Below, piece by piece: positions 45,843-58,087 of a stretch of DNA of 64,000 nt. Positions within the stretch are counted from its first letter, which is position 1. Each line of letters begins with the position of its first letter. Below the pieces are notes generated by a model that was given only the letters and a program-made list of their open reading frames with translations, was not told the DNA's origin and ran no database searches. The stretch spans positions 206,828,939 through 206,892,938 of the forward strand of contig JAIOJX010000032.1 of the NCBI GenBank assembly GCA_022376925.1, read 5' to 3'. Origin of the DNA: Tragulus kanchil (taxonomy: Eukaryota; Chordata; Mammalia; Artiodactyla; Tragulidae). Both the position numbers and the translations under genes were made by a program.

Positions 45843-47163
45843 TGAAGGCATTCGACTAGATGCTCTTTAAAGATTTTTTGATGCTGAAATTTTTTAGGTT
45901 ATTCAAAAATTATAATGAATAATACAGAGAATATAATTCAGTTTTTTCATATAGAAAATAAATAATACCAGTGCCACTTATTGAGCAGCATCCATTCCTC
46001 ATTCGTCGGGGAGGATTTTTAAGTTTGAAATAGGCTCTCTACCAGTCTCTGTCTTCACTGTCAGTGCTTCTATCTTGTATCCCAGGACGGTAATTTATGG
46101 AAGGTAAGTTTTATTTGAATTAACAAATGGTGGACAACCCTAGTAACCTGAGATTGAGTGCTTTCCTGGAGAAGATACCATTTGTCTTTACCTTAAATGA
46201 GTCTTGAAATTGGAGCAACTATATTTGAATGGTTTTCAGCCATGTTTTTTAACTGGTCTTTAACTGTTTTTTTAACTGAGTGAGATGTGAGGTTGATGGA
46301 ACTTGTGCCTGAAAAATGTTGGGCCTAGTAAAATGCTTGCTATTCATAGATATTTGTGATATGTTGACATCAGAATCACAGTTCTTGAAGTATTTTTCTT
46401 TCTTTCTAAATACCTTGCATACTGACCCATAGAACTCTTTAAATCAGTGTGGGTTTAGACAAGATTAATCTTTAAGGGGATAGCTGTATTTTTTGGCCAA
46501 TTTCCTTGAAAGAAGGTTTGGAGGTAGAAGATGAAAGAAGTTTTGGCTTTTTCCTTCACATTTTTTTGACTTCCTCCATTTATGACTTGTGTCTGTTGAT
46601 ATCATGGATAACATTGGGTGGATAGGAAGCTTTCTGTGTGTATTAAATGAGAGCATGTAAATTCGTGAATGAATAAGTTATGAGATACAAGTTTAATTCT
46701 TATGCTGCCATGTTCTGTGATTGGCTATATGTTTTAACTTCTGTGTGTGTGTGTTTTTTTAATTTTTATTTCACTTTTTACTTTTACAGAGTTTTGTTGT
46801 TTACAGATATGTATGATCCCAGAACTTCTGTGGTCTTTGTTTTTTCTTTACTAAAGGGAAGGCATTGGGGGATTTGCTGGTGGTCCACTGGTTAAGACTC
46901 CGCACTTCCAGTGCAAGGTTCAGTACCTGGTTGGGGAACCAGGATCCCATATACTGTGTGTCCCCCTTGCCTCCCCTCAAAAAAGTGAAGGCATTCGACT
47001 AGATGCTCTTTAAAGATTTTTTGATGCTGAAATTTTTTAGGTTATTCAAAAATTATAATGAATAATACAGAGAATATAATTCAGTTTTTTCATATAGAAA
47101 ATAAATAATACCAGTGCCACTTATTGAGCAGCATCCATTCCTCATTCGTCTATAGTGAGGATC

Positions 47164-47283
47164 TTTTTTTTTTGGCTGTGTCCAGTGGCTTGTGGGATCT
47201 TCGTTCCTTGACCAGGAATTGGACCTGGACCTTCAGCAATGAAAAGTCTGAGCCCTAACTACTGGGCTGTCAGGGAATTCCCT
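47164..47283 (-). mobile_element. Short CHR-type SINE
   Basis: Inverted: T run, 'ttggctgtgtccagtggctt', 'ccttgaccaggaattggacc', 'ctgtcagggaattccc'. The second copy is at 48,248-48,367 through D15. Confidence 0.82.
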
Positions 47284-47284
47284 T

Positions 47285-47510
47285 CAGTGAAGATCTTAAG
47301 TCATGTGTCATGTTCTGTATATACATGGGCCTGTTTTTACATTTCCTCTATTTGTCTATCCCTGAGCCAGTACTCCCCTGTCTTTATTTACTGTGGTTTT
47401 GTAATAAATTTAGGTATCTGGTATGGTGAGGCCCCATAATTCCCCCACTATATTATTCTTTAAAGTTAGCTTGACTCTTCTGTGTGTTAGTCTTTAAACT
47501 TGTTTGATTT
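47285..47510 (-). mobile_element. Old L1 ORF2 fragment
   Basis: Antisense L1 features: 'tttgtctatccctgagccag', 'actgtggttttgtaataaat', 'tgaggccccataattccccc'. Non-coding. The second copy is at 48,369-48,594 through D15. Confidence 0.6.
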
Positions 47511-48872
47511 TGTGTATAGTACTGTAATGCTTCTTGGTAATCAGTGCTCTCCTATTGTATGAGTAAAATGAACGATAGCCAGTTATATGCTATAAAGTTT
47601 ATGGATTGGAAAGTGTCACAAGTTAATATCATTAAAAATATGACTCTTGGCTTTTGAGAATCTAACTAAAATACTTGGCTTTTCCTTGTAGAAATGTTTA
47701 ATTAATTACTTGGAAATTTAGGCTGAGTCTAGTATTAAATATCTTTAATTCTCCCCCAACTCCCTGCCCCTTTCCATGCTCCCTTTGATCACTGTTTGGA
47801 AAGAGTAAGCAAGATGTTTGAAAAAGTGTTGTTTAGACAAATAGTTTAAAATTACTGTAAAATTATGATAAATTTCACATGTATGTTTAGATATGTATGA
47901 TCCCAGAACTTCTGTGGTCTTTGTTTTTTCTTTACTAAAGGGAAGGCATTGGGGAATTTGCTGGTGGTCCACTGGTTAAGACTCCGCACTTCCAGTGCAA
48001 GGTTCAGTACCTGGTTGGGGAACCAGGATCCCATATACTGTGTGTCCCCCTTGCCTCCCCTCAAAAAAGTGAAGGCATTCGACTAGATGCTCTTTAAAGA
48101 TTTTTTGATGCTGAAATTTTTTAGGTTATTCAAAAATTATAATGAATAATACAGAGAATATAATTCAGTTTTTTCATATAGAAAATAAATAATACCAGTG
48201 CCACTTATTGAGCAGCATCCATTCCTCATTCGTCTATAGTGAGGATCTTTTTTTTTTGGCTGTGTCCAGTGGCTTGTGGGATCTTCGTTCCTTGACCAGG
48301 AATTGGACCTGGACCTTCAGCAATGAAAAGTCTGAGCCCTAACTACTGGGCTGTCAGGGAATTCCCTTCAGTGAAGATCTTAAGTCATGTGTCATGTTCT
48401 GTATATACATGGGCCTGTTTTTACATTTCCTCTATTTGTCTATCCCTGAGCCAGTACTCCCCTGTCTTTATTTACTGTGGTTTTGTAATAAATTTAGGTA
48501 TCTGGTATGGTGAGGCCCCATAATTCCCCCACTATATTATTCTTTAAAGTTAGCTTGACTCTTCTGTGTGTTAGTCTTTAAACTTGTTTGATTTTGTGTA
48601 TAGTACTGTAATGCTTCTTGGTAATCAGTGCTCTCCTATTGTATGAGTAAAATGAACGATAGCCAGTTATATGCTATAAAGTTTATGGATTGGAAAGTGT
48701 CACAAGTTAATATCATTAAAAATATGACTCTTGGCTTTTGAGAATCTAACTAAAATACTTGGCTTTTCCTTGTAGAAATGTTTAATTAATTACTTGGAAA
48801 TTTAGGCTGAGTCTAGTATTAAATATCTTTAATTCTCCCCCAACTCCCTGCCCCTTTCCATGCTCCCTTTGA

Positions 48873-51036
48873 TCACTGTTTGGAAAGAGTAAGCAAGATG
48901 TTTGAAAAAGTGTTGTTTAGACAAATAGTTTAAAATTACTGTAAAAATTATGATAAATTTCACATGAAATTGATGAAACAAGTTTATGAGCACCTTTTAC
49001 TTTAAGACTAGTTTTCTGTATAAGTTCTGTCATTTTGAATTTTAGACCTAGAAAGGACATTAGTTTTCATTTCCTTGAAAATACTTCATATTTTTATTTT
49101 ATAGTGGATAAAGTTCTTTATCACACTTACTGAAAATTTTGTTGGTATTCCCTAATTACCATGATCAGACATTGCAATAAAACTCTAGTTCCTCATGGTC
49201 ATAATCTCCTCTCCTTATATACTCTTAACTTTCTCCTTTTTTGTCTTTTCATTGAGGTTGTTTGAGTGCTTTTGTTTGAGTGCTCTGTTTTTGAGTACTC
49301 TGTTTTTGAGTGCTTTTTCTTTGTTATCTTTCCAAACTTAGTATAGTCATCTCCTTACATGAGGGCTTTCATATTCATCACATTCTCTACAGTTTATCTC
49401 TTTCTCTTTTGATTCTATAGCACTTTGTACCAATGTTGTATGGCATATTGTCTGCTTTGCTTTATAGTTATACCGTCCCCTCCCCCCGCCCCCCGCAGCT
49501 AGATTATGTACTTGGTACAGGATCCTAGTTACTCCGACTTATTCTTTGTAACTCCTATAGTTGCTTATTTTAGTTTCTTTTGTGTGGTGTGTCCTTAGTG
49601 GTGTTTGAATTAATTTTACAGTCTCTGCCTTTATGGAGCTTATGGAGTAGTGGAATAACATGCACAATAAGAAGATAAATAAATACATAGAAAAATTGCC
49701 ATGAGACGTGCATAGCAGTTTGATACATCATATCCCTGAGTTCTACAGGAAGTAAGGCTCCCCACCCACTGGAGTGTGGTAACGTCAGTCTAAGCGTAAG
49801 CACGTGGATCCCAGACTGGTTGGAGCCAGAGGCTGATGATTGAGATTCGTGGAACCCCACCCTGTTACCTCATCACCAAACAGTCACAGGGAGGTCACAC
49901 ACTCTATGGCCCTCCCGCAAATTTGGCCTTTAAAAAACTCTTCCCTGGAAGCTGTCACTGTTTGGAAAGAGTAAGCAAGATGTTTGAAAAAGTGTTGTTT
50001 AGACAAATAGTTTAAAATTACTGTAAAAATTATGATAAATTTCACATGAAATTGATGAAACAAGTTTATGAGCACCTTTTACTTTAAGACTAGTTTTCTG
50101 TATAAGTTCTGTCATTTTGAATTTTAGACCTAGAAAGGACATTAGTTTTCATTTCCTTGAAAATACTTCATATTTTTATTTTATAGTGGATAAAGTTCTT
50201 TATCACACTTACTGAAAATTTTGTTGGTATTCCCTAATTACCATGATCAGACATTGCAATAAAACTCTAGTTCCTCATGGTCATAATCTCCTCTCCTTAT
50301 ATACTCTTAACTTTCTCCTTTTTTGTCTTTTCATTGAGGTTGTTTGAGTGCTTTTGTTTGAGTGCTCTGTTTTTGAGTACTCTGTTTTTGAGTGCTTTTT
50401 CTTTGTTATCTTTCCAAACTTAGTATAGTCATCTCCTTACATGAGGGCTTTCATATTCATCACATTCTCTACAGTTTATCTCTTTCTCTTTTGATTCTAT
50501 AGCACTTTGTACCAATGTTGTATGGCATATTGTCTGCTTTGCTTTATAGTTATACCGTCCCCTCCCCCCGCCCCCCGCAGCTAGATTATGTACTTGGTAC
50601 AGGATCCTAGTTACTCCGACTTATTCTTTGTAACTCCTATAGTTGCTTATTTTAGTTTCTTTTGTGTGGTGTGTCCTTAGTGGTGTTTGAATTAATTTTA
50701 CAGTCTCTGCCTTTATGGAGCTTATGGAGTAGTGGAATAACATGCACAATAAGAAGATAAATAAATACATAGAAAAATTGCCATGAGACGTGCATAGCAG
50801 TTTGATACATCATATCCCTGAGTTCTACAGGAAGTAAGGCTCCCCACCCACTGGAGTGTGGTAACGTCAGTCTAAGCGTAAGCACGTGGATCCCAGACTG
50901 GTTGGAGCCAGAGGCTGATGATTGAGATTCGTGGAACCCCACCCTGTTACCTCATCACCAAACAGTCACAGGGAGGTCACACACTCTATGGCCCTCCCGC
51001 AAATTTGGCCTTTAAAAAACTCTTCCCTGGAAGCTG
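48873..51036. repeat. D16: direct tandem duplication, unit 1,082 bp
   Basis: Positions 48,873-49,954 recur at 49,955-51,036 with a constant offset and no difference seen. The junction follows 'cctggaagctg'. The first 90 bp lie in copy 2 of D15 and so occur three times. Apart from the LTR start, the unit (48,966-49,690) holds a small internal repeat of 'tgtttttgagt(g/a)ct' and no other named element. Confidence 0.97.
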
Positions 51037-51170
51037 TCGGGGAGTTCAAGCCTTCTGGGCATGAGCCACCCATCCTCCTTGTCTGGTCCTTGCAATAAAT
51101 CTTTCTTTACCCCAGATTCTGACATTTTGGTTTGTTTGGCGTCAGTGTTTGTTAGGCATACAAATTTGGT
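50779..51170 (+). mobile_element. Solo LTR of a ruminant endogenous retrovirus (probable)
   Basis: The stretch has an LTR-like order: a U3-like part with 'gtggaaccccaccctgttac', a TATA-like TTTAAAA at about 51,011, then 'ttcaagccttctgggcatga', a polyadenylation signal AATAAA at 51,094-51,099, and the U5-like 'ctgacattttggtttgtttg'. This resembles the R-U5 end of BTLTR-type elements of cattle, from memory. No gag, pol or env reading frame is nearby, so it is a solo LTR. Exact ends are not certain. D16 repeats its left part at 49,697-49,954 and D17 repeats its right part at 52,070-52,268. Confidence 0.55.
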
Positions 51171-51345
51171 TGATATTAAGTGTAAATTTATTACAGTAAG
51201 CATTCTGTGTGGATATATGAATTTTTGAAAGTTAGCTGGGGTTTTGCTAGGAGTGTGTGAAGGAGAGAGATATGAGAAACATTGAATTGACTTCAGGAAG
51301 TGATTATATTGATGAACTGTGAAATCTAAGATAGATAATAGAGAG

Positions 51346-51470
51346 AAATTTCCCTGGAGGTCCAGTGGTTAAGACTCTATAGTGGGGCACAGATTTGTTT
51401 CATGGTTAATGGAACTAAGATGCTGCATGGGGTGATCCTAAAAAAAGAAAAGAAAAAGAAAAAAAAAGAC
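51346..51470 (+). mobile_element. Short CHR-type SINE
   Basis: 'aatttccctggaggtccagt', 'ggttaatggaactaagatgc', tail of A4-7 blocks separated by G. Diverged. The second copy is at 52,444-52,560 through D17, with a shorter tail. Confidence 0.75.
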
Positions 51471-51654
51471 TGTGAAACCAGGAGATTGACAGGGAGAATG
51501 TGGTGAGTTCTCTTATTAACAACTAAGAATTATTTCTGATGGCCAGTTGAACAAGTGAGTTGGGAAGGTCAAATTTTTTTATGTCTTTCTCATTTATGTT
51601 CAAAATGAACAGAATTTGTGTAGACTTAACCACTTGGAACCTTCTCTTCTCTTT

Positions 51655-51832
51655 TAAAGTATCTATTTATTTGGCTGCACTGGGTCTTAGTGGTGGCACT
51701 CAGGATCTTTAGTTTTGGCATGCAGAATCTTTAGTTGTATGCATGATCCAGTTGCCTGACTAGGGATCAAACCTAGGCTCCCTGCATTGAGTGTCAGGTC
51801 TTAGCCACTTGAATTACCAGGAAAATCCCTGG
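51655..51832 (-). mobile_element. CHR-type SINE (diverged)
   Basis: Inverted: 'tatctatttatttggctgca', 'ctgggtcttagtggtggcac', 'gactagggatcaaacctagg', 'ttaccaggaaaatccctgg'. The second copy is at 52,746-52,923 through D17. Confidence 0.75.
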
Positions 51833-53257
51833 TAATGGAGCTTTCCATTCTAAACAGACAGTTTAAACCTGCATTCTAGCCAGATTGAAGTGTGTGCATG
51901 CACAGACACACATATAGAGTTAATGACTTTATGAAATCACAAGCTTATGAGTGTGATTTCAAACATGACATAGTTTTTTAAAAATTTTTTTTGTCTGTTT
52001 GATAAATACAGATATTTATCAATATGAGTATTTATCAAATTAACTTCTGTTTACTTCTACCCATAAATAGGAGGTCACACACTCTATGGCCCTCCCGCAA
52101 ATTTGGCCTTTAAAAAACTCTTCCCTGGAAGCTGTCGGGGAGTTCAAGCCTTCTGGGCATGAGCCACCCATCCTCCTTGTCTGGTCCTTGCAATAAATCT
52201 TTCTTTACCCCAGATTCTGACATTTTGGTTTGTTTGGCGTCAGTGTTTGTTAGGCATACAAATTTGGTTGATATTAAGTGTAAATTTATTACAGTAAGCA
52301 TTCTGTGTGGATATATGAATTTTTGAAAGTTAGCTGGGGTTTTGCTAGGAGTGTGTGAAGGAGAGAGATATGAGAAACATTGAATTGACTTCAGGAAGTG
52401 ATTATATTGATGAACTGTGAAATCTAAGATAGATAATAGAGAGAAATTTCCCTGGAGGTCCAGTGGTTAAGACTCTATAGTGGGGCACAGATTTGTTTCA
52501 TGGTTAATGGAACTAAGATGCTGCATGGGGTGATCCTAAAAAAAGAAAAGAAAAAAAGACTGTGAAACCAGGAGATTGACAGGGAGAATGTGGTGAGTTC
52601 TCTTATTAACAACTAAGAATTATTTCTGATGGCCAGTTGAACAAGTGAGTTGGGAAGGTCAAATTTTTTTATGTCTTTCTCATTTATGTTCAAAATGAAC
52701 AGAATTTGTGTAGACTTAACCACTTGGAACCTTCTCTTCTCTTTTAAAGTATCTATTTATTTGGCTGCACTGGGTCTTAGTGGTGGCACTCAGGATCTTT
52801 AGTTTTGGCATGCAGAATCTTTAGTTGTATGCATGATCCAGTTGCCTGACTAGGGATCAAACCTAGGCTCCCTGCATTGAGTGTCAGGTCTTAGCCACTT
52901 GAATTACCAGGAAAATCCCTGGTAATGGAGCTTTCCATTCTAAACAGACAGTTTAAACCTGCATTCTAGCCAGATTGAAGTGTGTGCATGCACAGACACA
53001 CATATAGAGTTAATGACTTTATGAAATCACAAGCTTATGAGTGTGATTTCAAACATGACATAGTTTTTAAAAAATTTTTTTTGTCTGTTTGATAAATACA
53101 GATATTTATCAATATGAGTATTTATCAAATTAACTTCTCTGTTTACTTCTACTTCCTATAAATAGGACATAGGAAGATAATTGCCTCTGATAAATATCAG
53201 GGTCTATTTAGAATCTTTCTGTGAAATTTATGACACAAGATCTAGACTTACTTTTCC

Positions 53258-53455
53258 TACAGTTCAGTCGCTCAGTCGTGTCTGAGTCTCCGTGACCCCA
53301 TGGACTGCAGCACACCAGGCTTTCGTGTCCTTCACCATCTCCCAGAAATTATTCAAACTCATGTCCATTGACTCATAGATGCCATCCTACCATCTCATCT
53401 TTTGCCATCTGCTTCTCCTACCTTCTGTTTCTTCCAGCTTCAGGGTCGTACATAA
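53258..53455 (-). mobile_element. BovB/BovA-type 3'-end fragment
   Basis: Inverted: 'cagttcagtcgctcagtcgt', 'gaccccatggactgcagcac', 'accatctcccagaaattatt', 'catctcatcttttgcc'. A short non-coding piece of the BovB 3' end. Confidence 0.8.
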
Positions 53456-53479
53456 CTTCTGGAAAAGCCATAGCTTTGA

Positions 53480-53875
53480 CCAGATGTCCCTCAACTGGTA
53501 AATTGATACACTTTGGTACATTCATAGACATGAAATACTGTCTGGCAGTGCATACGTCAACATGGGTGGATATCAGATACATTCTGCTAAGTGGAAGAAG
53601 CCAGACTCAAAAGGTCACATACTGTATGAATCCATTTTAATGATATTTTATAATAAGCATAACTAAAGGGATAGAAAACTGACTAGTGGTTGATAGGGTG
53701 TTGGTGGGGGACGTTTGACTACAAAAGGCAGGAGGGAGTTTTTTGTGGTGTTCTATGTTTGTTCTACATCTTCTTTGTGGTGGTGGTTACATGACTGTTT
53801 TTCAAACTCAGAAGTGCACACTCAAAAGTGAATTTAATATATATAAATTACACCTCAGTTAAAGTTCTAACTTGT
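53480..53875 (+). mobile_element. Old L1M-type LINE 3' end
   Basis: Forward L1 3' region: 'acatgaaatactgtctggca', 'ctaagtggaagaagccagac', 'catactgtatgaatccattt', 'ggtggtggttacatgactgt', 'taaattacacctcagttaa'. D18 starts inside it, so its last 120 bp recur at 54,898-55,016. Confidence 0.72.
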
Positions 53876-56021
53876 AAAATGTCACCATATTAACAAATAT
53901 TTTGGAGAAATGTCTCAAGAAGATGTTTTGTTTTTAGATTTTGCTTATGTAACTTTTGGGGAGTAGAGAGTGGTAAACAGGCATCATTGGCATTTGTAAA
54001 CTTCTTCGAAGTTCCAGAAAACATGTACATGCTGAATTTGCATTTAGCAATTGTTAAGTGTAAAAGAATGTTATAATTAGTAAAGCCTGAGTAACTTACA
54101 GTGTCTTTGCTTTACAGATAAAGAACCTGAAGCCTTATTTAGATTAGCTGAGTCACACAGCTGGCTAGTGGCAGGGGTAGGTCTAGAAATTAAGTGATGG
54201 AATACTAATTTGATGCTTGTTTTACTAAAATACTTTTTATTCTGAGTTATCCTTTCTAGAGACTATTTTAAATTCCCTTTCAGAACCTTTCAATTGTGTC
54301 ATCTTTGAGCTGGAAACCACTCCCTTCCTAGTGGTAGGAAAATCCTGTGTCTGGTTGATAATGGGAAGGCTAAATTTGACAGAGACTACATCACTTAAAG
54401 TTTGTGTAGACAGCCAACAAATCTAGTTATAAAGACATTTTGCTTTAACTGTGGGAAACGGGGTGCTCAGTTTGAGGGCTACCACGTAGAAATTGATTTT
54501 TGTAGCATCACTACATAAAAAAATAATCTTTTAAAATTATAATTATTGGCTTGTTGGGAAGTTAGAAAAAGTTTGAGTGTTAGGCTCTTTCTTGTTACCT
54601 TAAATAATGAAGATTTGTAAATACTGAGATGTAGGAGGAAGCCTTGGAAACAGTCTTAATAGTTACACATTCAGGTAATGGATAATGGAATATCCTTCAG
54701 AATATAACAGCAGCTGTAGTTGTCTTTTATTCTTGAGACTCAGCGAACTTTCATTGTCTGTCTTGTGTTTATCTCCCTCCCTGTGTAGTGGTTTCACATC
54801 TGGTTCTAGAAACAGGCTTAGCATTCCTGCACCTCAGAGACACTGATGATACTGTGGACATTGCAGACTCAGTCACAGACTCTTTAGGAGGTCCTAGGTT
54901 TGTTCTACATCTTCTTTGTGGTGGTGGTTACATGACTGTTTTTCAAACTCAGAAGTGCACACTCAAAAGTGAATTTAATATATATAAATTACACCTCAGT
55001 TAAAGTTCTAACTTGTAAAATGTCACCATATTAACAAATATTTTGGAGAAATGTCTCAAGAAGATGTTTTGTTTTTAGATTTTGCTTATGTAACTTTTGG
55101 GGAGTAGAGAGTGGTAAACAGGCATCATTGGCATTTGTAAACTTCTTCGAAGTTCCAGAAAACATGTACATGCTGAATTTGCATTTAGCAATTGTTAAGT
55201 GTAAAAGAATGTTATAATTAGTAAAGCCTGAGTAACTTACAGTGTCTTTGCTTTACAGATAAAGAACCTGAAGCCTTATTTAGATTAGCTGAGTCACACA
55301 GCTGGCTAGTGGCAGGGGTAGGTCTAGAAATTAAGTGATGGAATACTAATTTGATGCTTGTTTTACTAAAATACTTTTTATTCTGAGTTATCCTTTCTAG
55401 AGACTATTTTAAATTCCCTTTCAGAACCTTTCAATTGTGTCATCTTTGAGCTGGAAACCACTCCCTTCCTAGTGGTAGGAAAATCCTGTGTCTGGTTGAT
55501 AATGGGAAGGCTAAATTTGACAGAGACTACATCACTTAAAGTTTGTGTAGACAGCCAACAAATCTAGTTATAAAGACATTTTGCTTTAACTGTGGGAAAC
55601 GGGGTGCTCAGTTTGAGGGCTACCACGTAGAAATTGATTTTTGTAGCATCACTACATAAAAAAATAATCTTTTAAAATTATAATTATTGGCTTGTTGGGA
55701 AGTTAGAAAAAGTTTGAGTGTTAGGCTCTTTCTTGTTACCTTAAATAATGAAGATTTGTAAATACTGAGATGTAGGAGGAAGCCTTGGAAACAGTCTTAA
55801 TAGTTACACATTCAGGTAATGGATAATGGAATATCCTTCAGAATATAACAGCAGCTGTAGTTGTCTTTTATTCTTGAGACTCAGCGAACTTTCATTGTCT
55901 GTCTTGTGTTTATCTCCCTCCCTGTGTAGTGGTTTCACATCTGGTTCTAGAAACAGGCTTAGCATTCCTGCACCTCAGAGACACTGATGATACTGTGGAC
56001 ATTGCAGACTCAGTCACAGAC
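53757..56021. repeat. D18: direct tandem duplication, unit 1,141 bp
   Basis: Positions 53,757-54,897 recur at 54,898-56,021. The last bases of copy 1 are altered ('cagactctttaggaggtcctag' against 'cagacctaggaggttg'). The unit also holds a MIR at 54,085-54,200 (reverse; 'ttacagataaagaacctgaa', 'gtcacacagctggctagtgg'), seen again at 55,226-55,341. Confidence 0.97.
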
Positions 56022-58087
56022 CTAGGAGGTTGTTTCTTGATTTCGAAGTGTCTGTATCCTGCAGCCTTCCTAGGTATAATTTCCTGTCAGCCATAGCCCC
56101 AGGCAGAGTTGGCAGTTGTTTTCTTTAGAAGGAGCCCAGCCCTAACTCTGACCTAGCTCTGATATGTCCTCTTACTCATATGGAGCACTTTTAGGCCCTG
56201 ACCCAAGGAAAGCCAAACTCCCAGCTGCCACTGCATGTTTCTAGATCAGCATTCCAGTGGGCCCCTGGCTTGAGCCCCGCATCGTTTTGTATCTGTGTTC
56301 CTTATCACTGCCTGTAAGATATTTATATTATTTTTTGAGCCAGCAGCACATTGTTTTTTACATATTTGGTACATTTGTATGTTGTTACTTGGGTGAATTT
56401 ACTGTGCCATCTTGAATAGAAGCCTTTTACATGTTGTTCAATGGCTAAGTTGTGTCCTGTTCTTTGTCACCCCATGGACTCTGCCAAGGTTCCTCTGTCC
56501 TCCACTATCTGGAAAAACCATAGCTTTGACCATATTGACCTTTGACAGCAAAGTGATGTCTTTGCTTTTTAATACACTGTCTAGGTTTATTACAGTTTTC
56601 CTTCTAAGAAGCAAGCACCTTATAATTTCATGGCTACAGTCACCATCTGCAATGATTTTGGAACCCAAGAAAATAAAATTTGTTACTGCTTCCACTTTTT
56701 CTCCTTCTATTTGCCGTGAAGTGATGGGACTGGATGCCATGGTCTTTATTTTTTGAATGTTGAGTTTCAAACCAGTGTTTCCACTCTCCTCTTTCACCTT
56801 CATCAAGAGGCTGTTTAGTTTTTTTCCCCTTTTTGCTTTTTTTTTCCGCCTTGATTCCAGCTTGTGAAACATCCAGCCTGGCATTTTGTATGATGCACTC
56901 TGCATATAAATTAAAGCCTTGGAAACAGTCTTAATAGTTACACAGGTAATGGATAATGGAATATCCTTCAGAATATAACAGCAGCTGTAGTTGTCTTTTA
57001 TTCTTGAGACTCAGCGAACTTTCATTGTCTGTCTTGTGTTTATCTCCCTCCCTGTGTAGTGGTTTCACATCTGGTTCTAGAAACAGGCTTAGCATTCCTG
57101 CACCTCAGAGACACTGATGATACTGTGGACATTGCAGACTCAGTCACAGACCTAGGAGGTTGTTTCTTGATTTCGAAGTGTCTGTATCCTGCAGCCTTCC
57201 TAGGTATAATTTCCTGTCAGCCATAGCCCCAGGCAGAGTTGGCAGTTGTTTTCTTTAGAAGGAGCCCAGCCCTAACTCTGACCTAGCTCTGATATGTCCT
57301 CTTACTCATATGGAGCACTTTTAGGCCCTGACCCAAGGAAAGCCAAACTCCCAGCTGCCACTGCATGTTTCTAGATCAGCATTCCAGTGGGCCCCTGGCT
57401 TGAGCCCCGCATCGTTTTGTATCTGTGTTCCTTATCACTGCCTGTAAGATATTTATATTATTTTTTGAGCCAGCAGCACATTGTTTTTTACATATTTGGT
57501 ACATTTGTATGTTGTTACTTGGGTGAATTTACTGTGCCATCTTGAATAGAAGCCTTTTACATGTTGTTCAATGGCTAAGTTGTGTCCTGTTCTTTGTCAC
57601 CCCATGGACTCTGCCAAGGTTCCTCTGTCCTCCACTATCTGGAAAAACCATAGCTTTGACCATATTGACCTTTGACAGCAAAGTGATGTCTTTGCTTTTT
57701 AATACACTGTCTAGGTTTATTACAGTTTTCCTTCTAAGAAGCAAGCACCTTATAATTTCATGGCTACAGTCACCATCTGCAATGATTTTGGAACCCAAGA
57801 AAATAAAATTTGTTACTGCTTCCACTTTTTCTCCTTCTATTTGCCGTGAAGTGATGGGACTGGATGCCATGGTCTTTATTTTTTGAATGTTGAGTTTCAA
57901 ACCAGTGTTTTCACTCTCTTCTTTCACCCTCATCAAGAGGCTGTTTAGTTCCTCTTTGCTTTCTGCCATTAGAGTGGTATTATCTGCATATTTGAGGTTG
58001 TTGATATTTCTCCCAGCAGTCTTGATTCCAGCTTGTGAAACATCCAGCCTGGCATTTTGTATGATGCACTCTGCATATAAATTAAAG
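55780..58087. repeat. D19: direct tandem duplication, unit about 1,134 bp
   Basis: Positions 55,780-56,913 recur from 56,914 to about 58,087. Copy 2 lacks 4 bases near its start (cacattcaggt/cacaggt). Copy 1 near 56,819-56,850 has a garbled T/C-rich block ('tttttttcccctttttgct') where copy 2 has about 70 bp of clean BovB sequence. The start lies in copy 2 of D18, so about 240 bp occurs three times. The stretch 56,022-56,431 shows no named repeat. Confidence 0.96.

Larger units (their letters stand above)
44871..47154. repeat. D14: direct tandem duplication, unit about 1,141 bp
   Basis: Positions 44,871-46,012 recur at 46,013-47,154. Differences sit next to the junction: 'gcaaatagg'/'gaaatagg' at the start of copy 2 and 'cgtcgggg'/'cgtctata' at the end of copy 1. 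There is also one extra TG unit at 46,743. The unit contains an L1 tail and one CHR SINE. Confidence 0.97.
46805..48965. repeat. D15: direct tandem duplication, unit 1,084 bp
   Basis: Positions 46,805-47,888 recur at 47,889-48,965. One A is missing near the end of copy 1 (gtaaaattatg/gtaaaaattatg), and 'tgtatgttt' at 47,880-47,888 replaces 'tgaaattga'. The start lies in copy 2 of D14, giving three copies of about 350 bp. Confidence 0.97.
50972..53165. repeat. D17: direct tandem duplication, unit 1,098 bp
   Basis: Positions 50,972-52,069 recur at 52,070-53,165. The last 20 bp of copy 1 are damaged ('tctgtttacttctacccata' against 'tctctgtttacttctacttc'). An A-rich SINE tail is shorter in copy 2. 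The start lies in copy 2 of D16, so the LTR TATA region is present three times. Confidence 0.97.

Noticed and set aside
49460..49500. C-rich stretch before 'gcagctag' as a splice acceptor and exon start
   Set aside because: The downstream sequence is AT-rich with stops in all frames and no donor at exon-like distance. The same motif at 50,560-50,582 is D16.
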